Source: Pomphorhynchus laevis (taxonomy: Eukaryota; Acanthocephala; Palaeacanthocephala; Echinorhynchida; Pomphorhynchidae). From it: 64,000 nt of DNA. The stretch lies in contig WNNJ02000032.1 of assembly GCA_012934845.2 (NCBI GenBank), forward strand, positions 54,171 through 118,170, read 5' to 3'. The notes under the pieces are model-generated. The model had not been told where the DNA came from and did not search any database. It was given only the letters and a program-made list of their open reading frames with translations. A program made the position numbers and the translations under genes. Positions 10,210-19,733 of this stretch are shown in pieces (positions within the stretch are counted from its first letter, which is position 1; the number at the start of each line of letters is the position of its first letter).

Positions 10210-10640
10210 TCCCTAAAATCGATTAGTGCCTCAGCCTGTTTGCAAATTCTCCAAAATTTATCATCCTACTCCTACAACGCACAATCAACTCCTCAGTTCG
10301 AGTGCTCCTACGTCTCCGTTGCTTTGACCACACATCCACATATCGTGCCCAAATCTCCTGGCCTAACATCCGCATACACCTCCGCCTTCTCGTAACTTTT
10401 CTTCTCATCACTGTAGGCTCTCCATCGTTCATCAATCTCCTTTTCTTATAAGACACTCGTCCCACTCTCCTGGAATAAGCTCTCACTCGACGTCCGCCGC
10501 GCTCCCTCGTTTATTGCATTTAAATGCTGCCTTCGTACCAACCCTCTCGATACATAATTTAGATTTTTTGTTGTTGTATTCATGTAAGCGGGCGCCGGCA
10601 CGCATATCCCACGTAAAAATAAACCTTCTTATTAAAAATG

Positions 10641-10971
10641 CAAAATATTTACAAAATCTTTATGATCATATTATATATTATCTAATATATTGTTTATTAT
10701 TTATAAATTGATTCGTAAAGGTTGATTTTTAAAGCCAATTTGAGTTGACAATCTGATCTGCTATGTTAGTACATATCATCTAAATAATTTCAGATTAATT
10801 TAAATGTAGTTGATACCAATTTATAATAAATCATCTAAAATATATTATATATTGCAACAAATATAAATTCTAAACTTTATTAAAATATAATTAATGTCTA
10901 AATATTTAAACGTAGAAAGATGTAATGTATTAATTAGATTAAACAGACAAAATCATTGAATATAATGGTAC
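10641..10971. other. AT-rich intergenic, downstream of the proline-rich gene
   Basis: Very AT-rich sequence between the end of LINE-D2 and the 3' end of the minus-strand proline-rich gene. It probably contains that gene's 3' untranslated region. Nothing else is recognised. Confidence 0.4.
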
Positions 10972-12621
10972 TCAAGGTGGGAAAAAGCTAATTTGCTGGC
11001 ACATAGTGCAACGCTCAAAACAGTGATCACTATCTGAGGCAAACGGACAAACATTTGTAGGTCCCGGACATAAAGGTACAAATTGTGAACCTTGACAAAA
11101 TTGTGGATACATAGATGAAACATTTGTATCGCACATTACTCCACCCATAGTTGAATTTACAACTTGACCATAAGCAGAATTAACCCAGGAGATATCAGCA
11201 CAAGGAGAGAATGATGGAGGCCCCATATCCATTTGATGCATTTGTTGTATATTTTGGCAAGGGCCGCTAGCCATAAGCTGTGCCTCCGAGCACAAATTCC
11301 GTCTCTGCAATTCAGAACTACTCAACAGCTGATCAGTGCACATTCCAACTTGATTCTGGGCGAATAAGTTTCCATGTTTTTCTAGATATTGCTTGCAAAT
11401 CGGATCATTAGGGTGGAAATTCGTGTGCATTAAACGAGCGAGTTCTTCTTTATCTTCATAATAAACATCTTGACCAGAATTTTCAGCCCGAGCAGCCTCT
11501 TGATAATGCAATGATGCACCCATATTAATCATGGCATTCATTGTAGTGTTACTATCTTTCAATTCGCTACAAAATTGATTTGCATATGTAGATGGATCAG
11601 CCTTTATAATCCCAAGATTCTGGAATTTTTTGAATATTTGGGCTTTTATTGGAGACCATGTAATTAAGGTATTTTTTACATTCTTCGTAGGTGGGAGATC
11701 GGGAAGCTTTTGATAGATGATATTACGTTTTATCTTTTCATATGGTAACCATTTTTCGATAATCACTTTCTGAGGTTTAGGTGGCAATGGAGGTAGTTTT
11801 TCGACAATTACCTTTCTTGGCGGTGGAGGGGCAGGCGGTAACACTTTATCGATAACTACTGTAGGCTGTCGTTTAAAAGGTTTAGGTGGTGCTTCTCTTA
11901 TTATTAGTGGAGGAGGAGTTTTTGGACGCTCCGGTTTAAGCCGAACATAAAGGGGAGGTGCTTCCGGCACTGGCGGTGGTCTAACTTCTCGTATTACAAT
12001 ATTTCCACTTGGTGGTGGGGTTGGCGGCTTTAAGTACCTTACTCCTATGTCTTGTTGATATTTTATAGGTTTATCTGGATGTTTCACAATTACTTCCGGC
12101 GTTGCATCTTTATTTAGAGCTATATCGCAACAGTCAACGACTTGGCCAGAGCTTGGGACTATTGGCAAACCAGTTTGGCCAAATGCACCACCACTACCAC
12201 ATACACATGTTTCACAATGGCAACGTATACACACATTTGTAGACGATGCGCTAATAGCCGAGTAGCTAACTTGGTGTTGGTGTTGACTAGATGCACTTGA
12301 ATAGCTCATGTCCTGGTTATTGATCATACTGAAAGGCATTGGACCAGTATTGTTATGCGGCGTTGGGCTATTCATACCGTGTTCAGTAGTGAATGAAGAT
12401 TCTTCGACACTAACTACTTTTTGAGTAGATTCATTGTTTAAGAAATTTTTACTTGCGAATCCAATCACATCATCCTGAAGGCTCGCACCGGGACCGGTGT
12501 GTATTGTTTCTGATATATCAGCAGATTTATCCGAACATGACCCATCTATCCATTCTTCGGCGGCTTCTACTTTTTCTGATTCAACAACTATGTTAACATC
12601 TTTTTTCTTATCCAAGGACAT
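10972..12621 (-). CDS. Proline-rich protein, possible alveolate cytoskeleton-type repeat protein
   Basis: An intact single-exon frame of 549 residues, ATG to TGA. The N-terminal 130 residues are acidic and low in complexity. A small cysteine cluster (CIRCHCETCVC) lies at about 131-141. Residues about 197-312 form a proline-rich block in which basic/aliphatic words alternate with prolines (RKVIVEKLPPLP, then PQKVIIEKWLPYEKIKR). The C-terminal 200 residues are Met/Gln/Asn-rich, with scattered cysteines, and end SFFPP. No signal peptide or membrane segment is seen. The VIVEK-PPLPPKPQ-VIIEKWLPY pattern recalls proteins of the alveolate pellicle, but I recognise it from memory only. No match to any transposon in the window is visible. 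It is probably a real host gene; its function is unknown. Confidence 0.7.
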   Translation of the reverse strand: MSLDKKKDVNIVVESEKVEAAEEWIDGSCSDKSADISETIHTGPGASLQDDVIGFASKNFLNNESTQKVVSVEESSFTTEHGMNSPTPHNNTGPMPFSMINNQDMSYSSASSQHQHQVSYSAISASSTNVCIRCHCETCVCGSGGAFGQTGLPIVPSSGQVVDCCDIALNKDATPEVIVKHPDKPIKYQQDIGVRYLKPPTPPPSGNIVIREVRPPPVPEAPPLYVRLKPERPKTPPPLIIREAPPKPFKRQPTVVIDKVLPPAPPPPRKVIVEKLPPLPPKPQKVIIEKWLPYEKIKRNIIYQKLPDLPPTKNVKNTLITWSPIKAQIFKKFQNLGIIKADPSTYANQFCSELKDSNTTMNAMINMGASLHYQEAARAENSGQDVYYEDKEELARLMHTNFHPNDPICKQYLEKHGNLFAQNQVGMCTDQLLSSSELQRRNLCSEAQLMASGPCQNIQQMHQMDMGPPSFSPCADISWVNSAYGQVVNSTMGGVMCDTNVSSMYPQFCQGSQFVPLCPGPTNVCPFASDSDHCFERCTMCQQISFFPP

Positions 12622-13081
12622 ATTCCTTTAAAATTAGTTAAGGCAGCAAGCTATTAAATCTTCGAATTAGCTTTTATTTTATGACTCTATTTGATTTTAT
12701 AGTTGTTATATACGCTGCAAACTCCAACATTTACGGCAAGCTGTAAATAAATTTATCGCTCAGACTCTCTCTATTTAAAAAAGAACGAGGCATTAGTTGC
12801 AGAAATTACTTCTTTAAATAAATGTCTTTTAAAAAATGAACGCCATTACTCATTGTATTTGTTTAACAATATATAGTAGCAGGCCACTAGAAACACCTAT
12901 TTGTTAAATTTTTCAACGATAAAAGTAGGTCAAATTTAACGTGAGTCATTCATGCAATTGCATGCTTTGAACTTTAAGATTTCAATCGTCTACCGAATGA
13001 TTCGGTAGTTAGTTTTAAGCTATTTGCAAAGACTTTTGTCGTTCGTTTTTAAGAACACAATAAACAAAAGATAAATTAATA

Positions 13082-13114
13082 ATATGATTAATTAACAATA
13101 TTAATTAATCATAT
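13082..13114. repeat. AT-rich perfect inverted repeat, 14-bp arms
   Basis: The arms 13082-13095 and 13101-13114 are exact reverse complements around a 5-bp loop. The surrounding sequence is almost pure A/T. It could be a cruciform-forming spot or a relic of a small inverted-repeat element. Confidence 0.7.
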
Positions 13115-13319
13115 AATGTTATAATATTTATATAATATTAATATATTATATTAATAATTTAATTAATTTCATTTGCTTACATCACTAGCTTCCGGATTAA
13201 TTAAATAGCATAATTGTATTGATATTTGTATCATTGACCATGAAGGTTGTATATGGAAATGCTTTACTCATGGCTTAAAATAAAATTAGTTCAAAGTGTG
13301 AACTAATATTGTGTGAAGA

Positions 13320-13350
13320 TCGCTATCTTGTGTGAAGCACAAGATAGCGA
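13320..13350. repeat. Perfect inverted repeat, 13-bp arms
   Basis: The arms 13320-13332 and 13338-13350 are exact complements around TGAAG, and unlike the neighbouring hairpin the arms are of mixed base composition. No function can be assigned. Confidence 0.75.
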
Positions 13351-13985
13351 AGCACTAAATACAAAGACGCAGTAACTATCTATCCTTGACGGTTTATGCT
13401 TCTGCAACAGTCCGTTGCACCCTAATCTTATTAAAAAGCGTGCACTAGGATTTTCAACGGACAAAATCGGAAGCAAATCCATCAATTATTTACTTATCAG
13501 AATATCCAATTGGGCATGGGAGAGCGTGGACGTGACTCATGTTTTCGCTGACATTGAACAATATAGTGCTTAGTTCAAATAAATAATTATTAAAAAGCAA
13601 TGAACTACTATATGCTTTGAAGATGACACCTTTCTAAGCAACAAGTATACACCTTAAGATGCAAGGAGAATGTTATCTAGTCATTGTGATGTGCCTATTA
13701 TTGCTGCTAAGGCTAAAAACAACACACAACCAGAAAAGACACGAAAAACTTATAGTTCAGCAGTCGTATTACGTGAAGCGACTTCTGGGTTTGAAATGAC
13801 AGCTAAACCCTTATTTACTCTCAACGGGGCCGCATCTCTCAGAAAAGGCCAGATTCTTTGGACAAGATTATATTCAGAATCAACGAGTCTCTCAAATTTA
13901 CCAGCGATGGTATAGCAATTAACATCGATGTATATGTTAAAGCCCAAACAGTTATATTACAATAACTGTCTATTAGACAACTTAA

Positions 13986-14412
13986 CTAATCATAGTCATT
14001 AATTAATCTTTGATTAATTGAACAAATGATATCTTTAAAAAACTTCTTATATTAACACAAAGATCTTTTAGCTTGTTATCTCTTAAAAGTTGTTTTAATA
14101 TTTCTAAATTTTCATATAGATTTACTTATCTTTTTTAATATTTTCAAGTCTATTCTTTTTTCTTTTATCGCCATGACTTCTTGACTTGCGTCTAACCGGA
14201 TTATTAAATTATAGTTGTTTATAATTTACTATACTATTTCTGCTAATTCCTTGTACCACGTCATTCAATCCTAATAGGTACATGGAATTAAACGTTTTAA
14301 TCCAAAAATTTTCTCTTTCTAATAGCTTTTGATTTAATATTGTCTTATTTTATTCTATAATATGTACTAAAATAAATAATTTACAGTTTTTAATATCATG
14401 TCCTATTAAGAG
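13986..14412 (-). mobile_element. Penelope-like element fragment: GIY-YIG endonuclease end
   Basis: Minus-strand translation gives the same text as the plus-strand copy at 47331-47714: LIGHDIKNCKLFIL, then FWIKTFNSMYLLGLNDV, which is the end of a GIY-YIG nuclease, then a basic linker (RSHGDKRK). The frame is broken. It is a second copy of the N-terminal nuclease part of the Penelope family. No RT follows, so the fragment is truncated. Confidence 0.75.
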
Positions 14413-14765
14413 TCATATGTCATGTATCATATATAAATACATATATCATGTCATTTGATATTAGAGTCATACCTAGACTGACGCAACAGCGTATTACGAG
14501 ATTTCGTGACCGACAACAGTTCCCGATCAAGCCAAGACGAACGAGATGATTATTATCATTAATTGACAACAAATTGAGCCGAGGCTCTTTACAAGTTGCT
14601 TCACAAAATAAAAAGAATAAAAAGAATAAGAGTCGATTTGTCCCTCCCTCATCAGTTGAACTACTGAAAATCCCACCGTTGTCTTGAGAAGGAAGGGTCA
14701 TCATCCAGTAGGGCGCAAAAACTTGAAGCAGTAGACGACAAAACGGTCGCACTCTGAAGCGAATT

Positions 14766-15128
14766 TCAAGATCGTACGACTCGTTTGGCAAAGCAGGAAA
14801 CTGCATGCATGCACCTTTGTGTTTTCAGCATCAGGGGGTGTCCGCGAAGGGAAGGTTGACCTCTCAGTTGCAGTAGATGTGACAGTGGATGATCTTTAGT
14901 ATGCAGAATTTTCCAAACAAGAGAGAGATCTCGCTTGTCACGGATATATCGCAGACAAGGCATGTTTAATATCTGGAAGCGTTTCGCGTAGCCAAAAATA
15001 TGCAGCCCTGAGACTAATTTAGTTGTTGATCTGAACACTTTCTCCAATGCACGACGCTCGTAAGTAGTTTCGGGATAACAAGCTGTCGATGCGTATAAGA
15101 TATAGCTCAAGAAAAACGCATTTGCCAA
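14766..15128 (-). pseudogene. LINE-E1 ORF2 C-terminus
   Basis: The 120-codon frame starts ANAFFLSYILYAST and runs through ERRALEKVFRSTTKLVSG and RGQPSLRGHPLML, the usual region downstream of the RT in CR1/Jockey-like elements. LINE-E2 has the same text around 25260-25560. It is separated from the RT piece by a frame break. Confidence 0.75.
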
Positions 15129-15181
15129 GGTATGGTAACATAACGGATCTATGCCTATCAGAGCTCGACGAGTATGTCCTA

Positions 15182-15745
15182 TTAAGCGTTTTGTGATGCA
15201 ACATAGTAGTCTGAATGCTTTCGAGTGGATAAGTCAGCACAAACCCAAACTCCCAAATCTTTATATAAGTAGGTTCTTTCGTTACTAATTGGACCAAACT
15301 GGTACTCACCTCCAAGATGATCACATGATCTTCGTGATATACGCATACATGTACATTTAGCGGAATTGATCCTCAAGTGATTTCGTTTAGACCAATTGGA
15401 TATAACCTCGACGTCGCTGTGTAAATGCTGTTTATCAAGATCGGAAATAATAGGTCGCCAAACTTTAAGATCATCTGCATATAATAAACTGAATGAACTG
15501 ATATTTGGTATCAAATCGTTGATATAAAGACTGAATAAGATGGGACCCAATACACTTCCCTGTGGAACACCTAACAACACTGGAAATTGACTCGACAGCG
15601 GCTCACTTACTCGTACGACACTTTGTCGGTTGGAAATGAATACACGAATCCAGTTTATGATCCTCTTATCAAGATAAATGTGCTCCAACTTCTCAATACG
15701 ACGCGTGTGATTAACTGAGTCGAACGCTTTTGAGAAATCAAACAA
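15182..15745 (-). pseudogene. LINE-E1 ORF2 reverse transcriptase core
   Basis: The frame begins in motif A (FDFSKAFDSVNHTR), has the B box LLGVPQGSVLGPILFSLY and the catalytic LLYADDLKVWRP, and continues to NSAKCTCMRIS. All catalytic aspartates are present. A stop just upstream separates it from the preceding RT fingers, and the frame ends soon after a shift. Closest relative here is LINE-E2. Confidence 0.82.
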
Positions 15746-15775
15746 AATGACATCAACTGGTATACTTTGATCATA

Positions 15776-17173
15776 TTAGTGATACCAATTTTCACGTGCA
15801 TGTACAAGATTAGTAGTCGTGGAATAACCTTTTCGGAAGCCATGCTGTGCTGGGTTCAAAATTTGAAATCTATCTAGAAATTCTATTATTCGTCGCTTAA
15901 TCAATCTCTCTAGCACACGACAACACACACAAGTGAGACTAATAGGCCTATAATTGTCAATGGGTGAACTATTGCCTTTCTTATAAATAGGACAGATGAT
16001 GGAATTCTGCCAATCAGAAGGAACAACGCCAAAAGCAACATACGTAGAGAAAATATTGTAAAACGGATGACATATTATGTCAGCGATGTTGAGCAAATAT
16101 ACGGGCGGTAAGCCATCTGGACCCGCACCTGCTTTGCATTTAAGTTTCCGAAGCTCTTGGAGAACATCATCACATCGGAAGAGGTCTCTGGTGTCATCTC
16201 CGGGCGATTCAAATGTACACGGATCACCAATTGTCACATTCTTATGGTCAAGATTCAAAGAATGGAAATGATTTCCAAACATATTTGATATCTGCAAAGA
16301 ATCAGTTATTAATTTCCCATCGTCACGCTGTATGCAATTTATAGGTTTACAGCGCGTATGCTTAGCAGTCACATACCTAAAGAAAGAGCGGGGATCACGG
16401 TGACAGTTTATACTTAGCTGTTTTTCGAAAGATCGCCTACCAGTTCGCTTCATGGACGTAACGAGGTTTCGCCATTTCTTATAAGTGCTGAAATTAGCTT
16501 TGTCTTTACGATAGTCATTAAATGCCTTACGTCTCATCTTTAAATCATGCTTTATGTCGCTATTAAACCAAGGCGGTGAGATCGATGTCAAACAGTGTTT
16601 ACTCTGAAGAGGTGAGAAACGATTAAGGAGGTGGTACAGAGTATCCTTGAAAAACTGCCATGAATATTCGACGCCAACATCAAAAGCATCCAACCACTTT
16701 ACCCCAACGAGATATTTATTTACTAGAGCAAAGTCAGTTCTGAATGGGTTTACAGACGACGTCGGATTCACGCCATATGAGTAGACATCGCTCAGATCAA
16801 TTGAAATGACCACATGATCTGAATGACCTATTGGGTCCAGATAGCTTAATCTATCGAGAATGTCATATGGTACAGTAAGGCATAAATCCAAAAGTGAATG
16901 TGAATCCAGTGAAAATCTTGTACTCTGACTGACATGTTGCTTAAGAGCCAAGCTGTTTATTAAGCAAAGTAGCTTCAAACTCTCGACATCCGAGTCATTG
17001 GAAGTGTAATTAACCCAATTGACAAATGGCATGTTGAATTCACCGAGTACAACAAATCTATCACAATAACTACTTCTCTCCATTAAAGCAGCTATGCTAT
17101 CTGTGTTTAGTCTTGGAGAACGATACACAGTCAATACCATTATTGGGTGTTGACAATATAGCTTAATACACAA
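15776..17173 (-). pseudogene. LINE-E1 ORF2 endonuclease C-half and RT fingers
   Basis: The frame has the second half of an APE-type endonuclease: VYRSPRLNT, then GEFNMPFVNW (where the usual catalytic motif is GDFN, so the Asp is replaced by Glu), SLLDLCLT, and GHSDHVV with the catalytic His. A linker and RT fingers follow (CPIYKKGNSSPIDNYRPISLT, then AQHGFRKGYSTTTNL). The GEFN change may have reduced nuclease activity even before the frame breaks. Confidence 0.8.
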
Positions 17174-17221
17174 TGCTTCATTATGGTTAATAGCATCACT
17201 AAGAGTTTCAATTAATCGGAA

Positions 17222-17593
17222 TTAAAGCCTATTAGAGATATACGCGATAACACCTCCCCCAATCTTGCCTGTTCTATCACTTCTACTTATGCTGTATCCC
17301 TCTGTGAAAATACCTACATCTGGTACGATATCTTGAAAGAGACATTTTATTTCATCTAACTTATTAAGTAGACTACGAATATTCGAGTAAATGATTTTTA
17401 AACCACCATTATTTGTGCTCAACTTTAAGGAAGAATCGCGAAGAGATTTTCGAAATTCACGAATACACCGATCGACATTGAGGCAAGGTGAAACAGTGAA
17501 TATTTCACGTATTAGGCGGAGGGCGCCAAAGTGGTAAGAAGGTTTGCAGGATTGAGCACATCTGACAATGAATATGTAGACGCCTCCGCACAA
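17222..17593 (-). pseudogene. LINE-E1 ORF2 endonuclease N-half
   Basis: The frame overlaps the end of ORF1 in another phase, as is usual for this group. It holds LKIIYSNIRSLLNKLDEI (catalytic Asn) and IFTEGYSISRSDRTGKIGGGVIAYI. Compared with LINE-E2, the segment between TE and GY (TETWL to the next Tyr) is shortened, so about 15 to 20 residues around the catalytic Glu are missing. A stop follows before the next piece. Confidence 0.75.
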
Positions 17594-19091
17594 CTCGAAA
17601 ATTTTGTATTGTCAAATTTTTTTCACCCAACTCTACTCGACATGCTAACTCTGATTTAGCCTCTTTCAAACGTAATCGATCAGCTATGCTCAGATCGCGT
17701 AGCAGACGTATACTCGACCCTTTCAAACGATATGCGCCGTTAAAGATTATGTGAATAATTTCAGCGGAGTTGAACACTACTTTGAGCAGTCTAGGTCTCA
17801 ACTCATTACTTATCTTACCGAGACGAAAAGCGGCCTTTATCTTCATGCTCATAACAACTACGTCTTGACATTCATGCAATACTACCGAAAGAATGGATTG
17901 TAGATGTCCCAAGTCGTCGTATAATCGTGCCTGGCTATTTATTGCGACAAATTCCTTTACGTTTGCAATAATTAAACACTGTTCACGGTTATGAAAATCT
18001 TCCCTTCTTCGAGGTACCGGACGAGAGTCATATGCAGATGCCATGCTATTAAGTGAAGGAGTGTCTTGAGAGTTAATCACTTTTGCTTTTGAAACACCTC
18101 TAAGAAGTACAGACCTAGTCATGTCTACATCATGTTGAATGTTACCTGGCGTCATTATTGAGGATTTTATGGATTCATGTTGAGGTTGTGCGGTTATTAC
18201 TGAAGATCGTCGTCGCGATATTTGCATTTGCGAGTTGTGAGCCATTTCTGAGGGGACAGCAGATACGTTCGGTTCGTCGTTATCCACCTGGTTGTTATTA
18301 CTACCAGACTGTGATTTGGGGATGTTAGCCAAGGTAGCACGTTTGTGTAGGTTGCATTCAGCTGATACGCATTCGGTAGAAGCTGCGTTTACCGGGATAG
18401 ATCCATTTGGAACTTGACCAAATCCGTCACACTGCAATACCTTTTCCAATTGGTTTAAACGTTCAACCAACACATTGATTTGCTTCGCCGCACAAAATCC
18501 GCAATATAATGGTGGCCCGTCACCGGTATCATCACCCAAATCACAAATATGTGTTACTAGTAGTTCGGATATTCGGTTCTCTTTCCAGAGTAATATTCGT
18601 CTTGTAAGTATTGATCTTATTGCGCTAGTCTTCCTTGTTGTTGTTTTTTGAAGCATAAGTTGACATAGAACGGTTATCTTCATCAGGAGATACCTCATTT
18701 TAGAGTGATCAGAGTTAATGGCGGAGTAACATTCCGATAGTATGTCCATGAAACTTGAACTTGTGTTGCATTTTGGTAAGTTGAACAAGTTAGGTATCCA
18801 CTTTACAACTTCATAGTATGTAGATTCAATGATCGATGCATGCTGCGATATGTTATTTGATGTTTCGATTTTGTTTGTGTTAACCGATCCATTACAAGTT
18901 GAATTATCGATTAAACATGATTGTTTAACCACATTGTCAACTACATACAGAGAAGCGGTATTTCCACAATTTCGTTCTGAACAATTGACGCAAGGTTGTT
19001 TTAGACGGGCACATTTGCATGACTTACAAACAGCAGCTTGACCGTTGCAGGAACAACATTTTGAAATACCTGCAGGAATTCCTTTCGGCAT
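17505..19091 (-). CDS. LINE-E1 ORF1: CXC module fused to CR1-type ORF1
   Basis: An open 528-residue frame. Residues about 8-43 are a CXC zinc finger (CCSCNG, CKSCKC, PCVNC). Residues about 95-190 (KWIPNLFNLPKCN to RRILLWKENR) match LINE-A1 residues after its first stop, a region followed there by an RLE-LINE RT. From CGFCAAK (about residue 205) a heptad-like helix (LVERLNQLEKVL) begins, and residues about 390-520 match LINE-E2 ORF1 (RPRLLKVVF, RLLRDLSIADR, GEKNLTIQNFRVVRRR). So the front comes from LINE-A-like elements and the back is a normal CR1-type ORF1. ORF1 proteins bind RNA and escort it to the nucleus. It is followed directly by the overlapping endonuclease frame. Confidence 0.85.
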   Translation of the reverse strand: MPKGIPAGISKCCSCNGQAAVCKSCKCARLKQPCVNCSERNCGNTASLYVVDNVVKQSCLIDNSTCNGSVNTNKIETSNNISQHASIIESTYYEVVKWIPNLFNLPKCNTSSSFMDILSECYSAINSDHSKMRYLLMKITVLCQLMLQKTTTRKTSAIRSILTRRILLWKENRISELLVTHICDLGDDTGDGPPLYCGFCAAKQINVLVERLNQLEKVLQCDGFGQVPNGSIPVNAASTECVSAECNLHKRATLANIPKSQSGSNNNQVDNDEPNVSAVPSEMAHNSQMQISRRRSSVITAQPQHESIKSSIMTPGNIQHDVDMTRSVLLRGVSKAKVINSQDTPSLNSMASAYDSRPVPRRREDFHNREQCLIIANVKEFVAINSQARLYDDLGHLQSILSVVLHECQDVVVMSMKIKAAFRLGKISNELRPRLLKVVFNSAEIIHIIFNGAYRLKGSSIRLLRDLSIADRLRLKEAKSELACRVELGEKNLTIQNFRVVRRRLHIHCQMCSILQTFLPLWRPPPNT

Positions 19092-19488
19092 AATTTGTGT
19101 TGTATGTATATTAGATTGTATAGAATGTAAGATGTTGTAATCAAGAAAATTTTTACTTTTTATTATTAATAATAATTTTTTTGTTCTTTTTTGATTTTTT
19201 TTTCAAATAAAACAAATGTTAAGCGTAAAAATGTCCCAATTCAAGCAACAGGTTTGCTAAAACGTAACTTAATTGACTGACAAAGCATTCATAGGTCGAC
19301 TATGGCGGACCAGAATACCCATACGGGCGTCCCATTCCTTGATCGTCCCTCATGAGGGTGCTGCTTGGGTGATTTCCGATTAAATTCCTCTGATTCCCTA
19401 AACACCAGGAATTGGCACGCACCAACGCAAAACCCATGATTATTCGGATCCTGGCAAGGTTAACAGCATAATTGCTCTCTAGATTGTA
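19092..19488 (-). other. LINE-E1 5' leader
   Basis: About 400 bp upstream of LINE-E1 ORF1. The part nearest the ORF is T-rich. The distal 200 bp (19280-19487) is of balanced composition and can form short hairpins (an ATTCC/GGAAT stem; a CCCTC/GAGGG stem around CATGAG). It is probably the transcription start and leader of the LINE. It ends at the TA where the mariner inserted. Confidence 0.5.
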
Positions 19489-19668
19489 TACAGAGTATTT
19501 CATTATTATAGACCCCTTTTTGCATTATTATAGACCCCTTTTTGCATTATTATAGACCCCTATTTGCATTATTATAGACCCCTTTTTGCATTATTATAGA
19601 CCCCTTTTTGCATTATTATAGACCCCTATTTGCATTATTATAGACTCCTCCTTCAGGTTGCTTTGGTT
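19489..19668. repeat. Left inverted terminal region: 7 x 22-bp tandem units
   Basis: Units start at 19501, 19523, 19545, 19567, 19589, 19611 and 19633, exactly 22 bp apart, each opening with CATTATTATAGACCCC and varying only in a T/A run. Several units contain ATTTGCAT. The last unit merges into the 21-bp inner repeat. Confidence 0.95.
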
Positions 19669-19733
19669 CATGCTATTTTTTACGAATAACCATAATATAA
19701 TTTTAAAACTAAAAATATAAAAAGGTATTTAAT

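Larger units (their letters stand above)
5419..10640 (+). mobile_element. LINE-D2: RT to 3' end, split by two later insertions
   Basis: The coding pieces are 5446-5872 (GIPQ box, VLGPLLFSLL, QYADDILIYAH), 9835-9952 (FHFDDHLSL region) and about 10210-10555 (C-terminal region and 3' end). The order matches LINE-D1 and the antisense D3 copy. Gypsy-1 (5873-9829, with a CTCAC target duplication) and a Penelope terminal piece (9953-10209) interrupt it. LINE-D2 is therefore the oldest layer here. The 3' end after the last coding piece is not sharply defined. Confidence 0.75.
12622..13985. other. Intergenic region upstream of the proline-rich gene
   Basis: About 1.36 kb containing the presumed promoter of the minus-strand gene, two perfect hairpins (listed separately) and short frames at 13303-13485 (-) and 13670-13915 (+) without recognisable motifs. 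The 13670-13915 frame is 81 codons from an ATG and could be coding, but nothing supports it beyond length. Confidence 0.4.
14545..19487 (-). mobile_element. LINE-E1: APE-type LINE with chimeric CXC-bearing ORF1
   Basis: A nearly complete CR1/Jockey-like LINE on the minus strand: 5' leader (19092-19487), ORF1 (17505-19091, open), and ORF2 as an APE endonuclease and RT in broken pieces down to about 14766. The 3' end carries ATTATTATCATTAATTGAC, and its last 330 bp recur at 27894-28235 (+). ORF2 has several frame breaks and a damaged endonuclease. ORF1 begins with a module also found in LINE-A. The mariner at 19489 abuts the upstream end, so the leader may have been cut there. Confidence 0.82.

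Noticed and set aside
13670-13915. An 81-codon plus-strand frame as a host gene.
   Set aside because: No motif, no homology within the window and an overlapping open frame on the other strand; length alone is weak.
19280-19487. Minus-strand sequence resembling the Alu domain of SRP (7SL) RNA (GGTGCGTGCC followed by a TTCC/GGGAA stem).
   Set aside because: No S-domain, no pol III boxes and no terminator; its position fits the LINE-E1 leader better.
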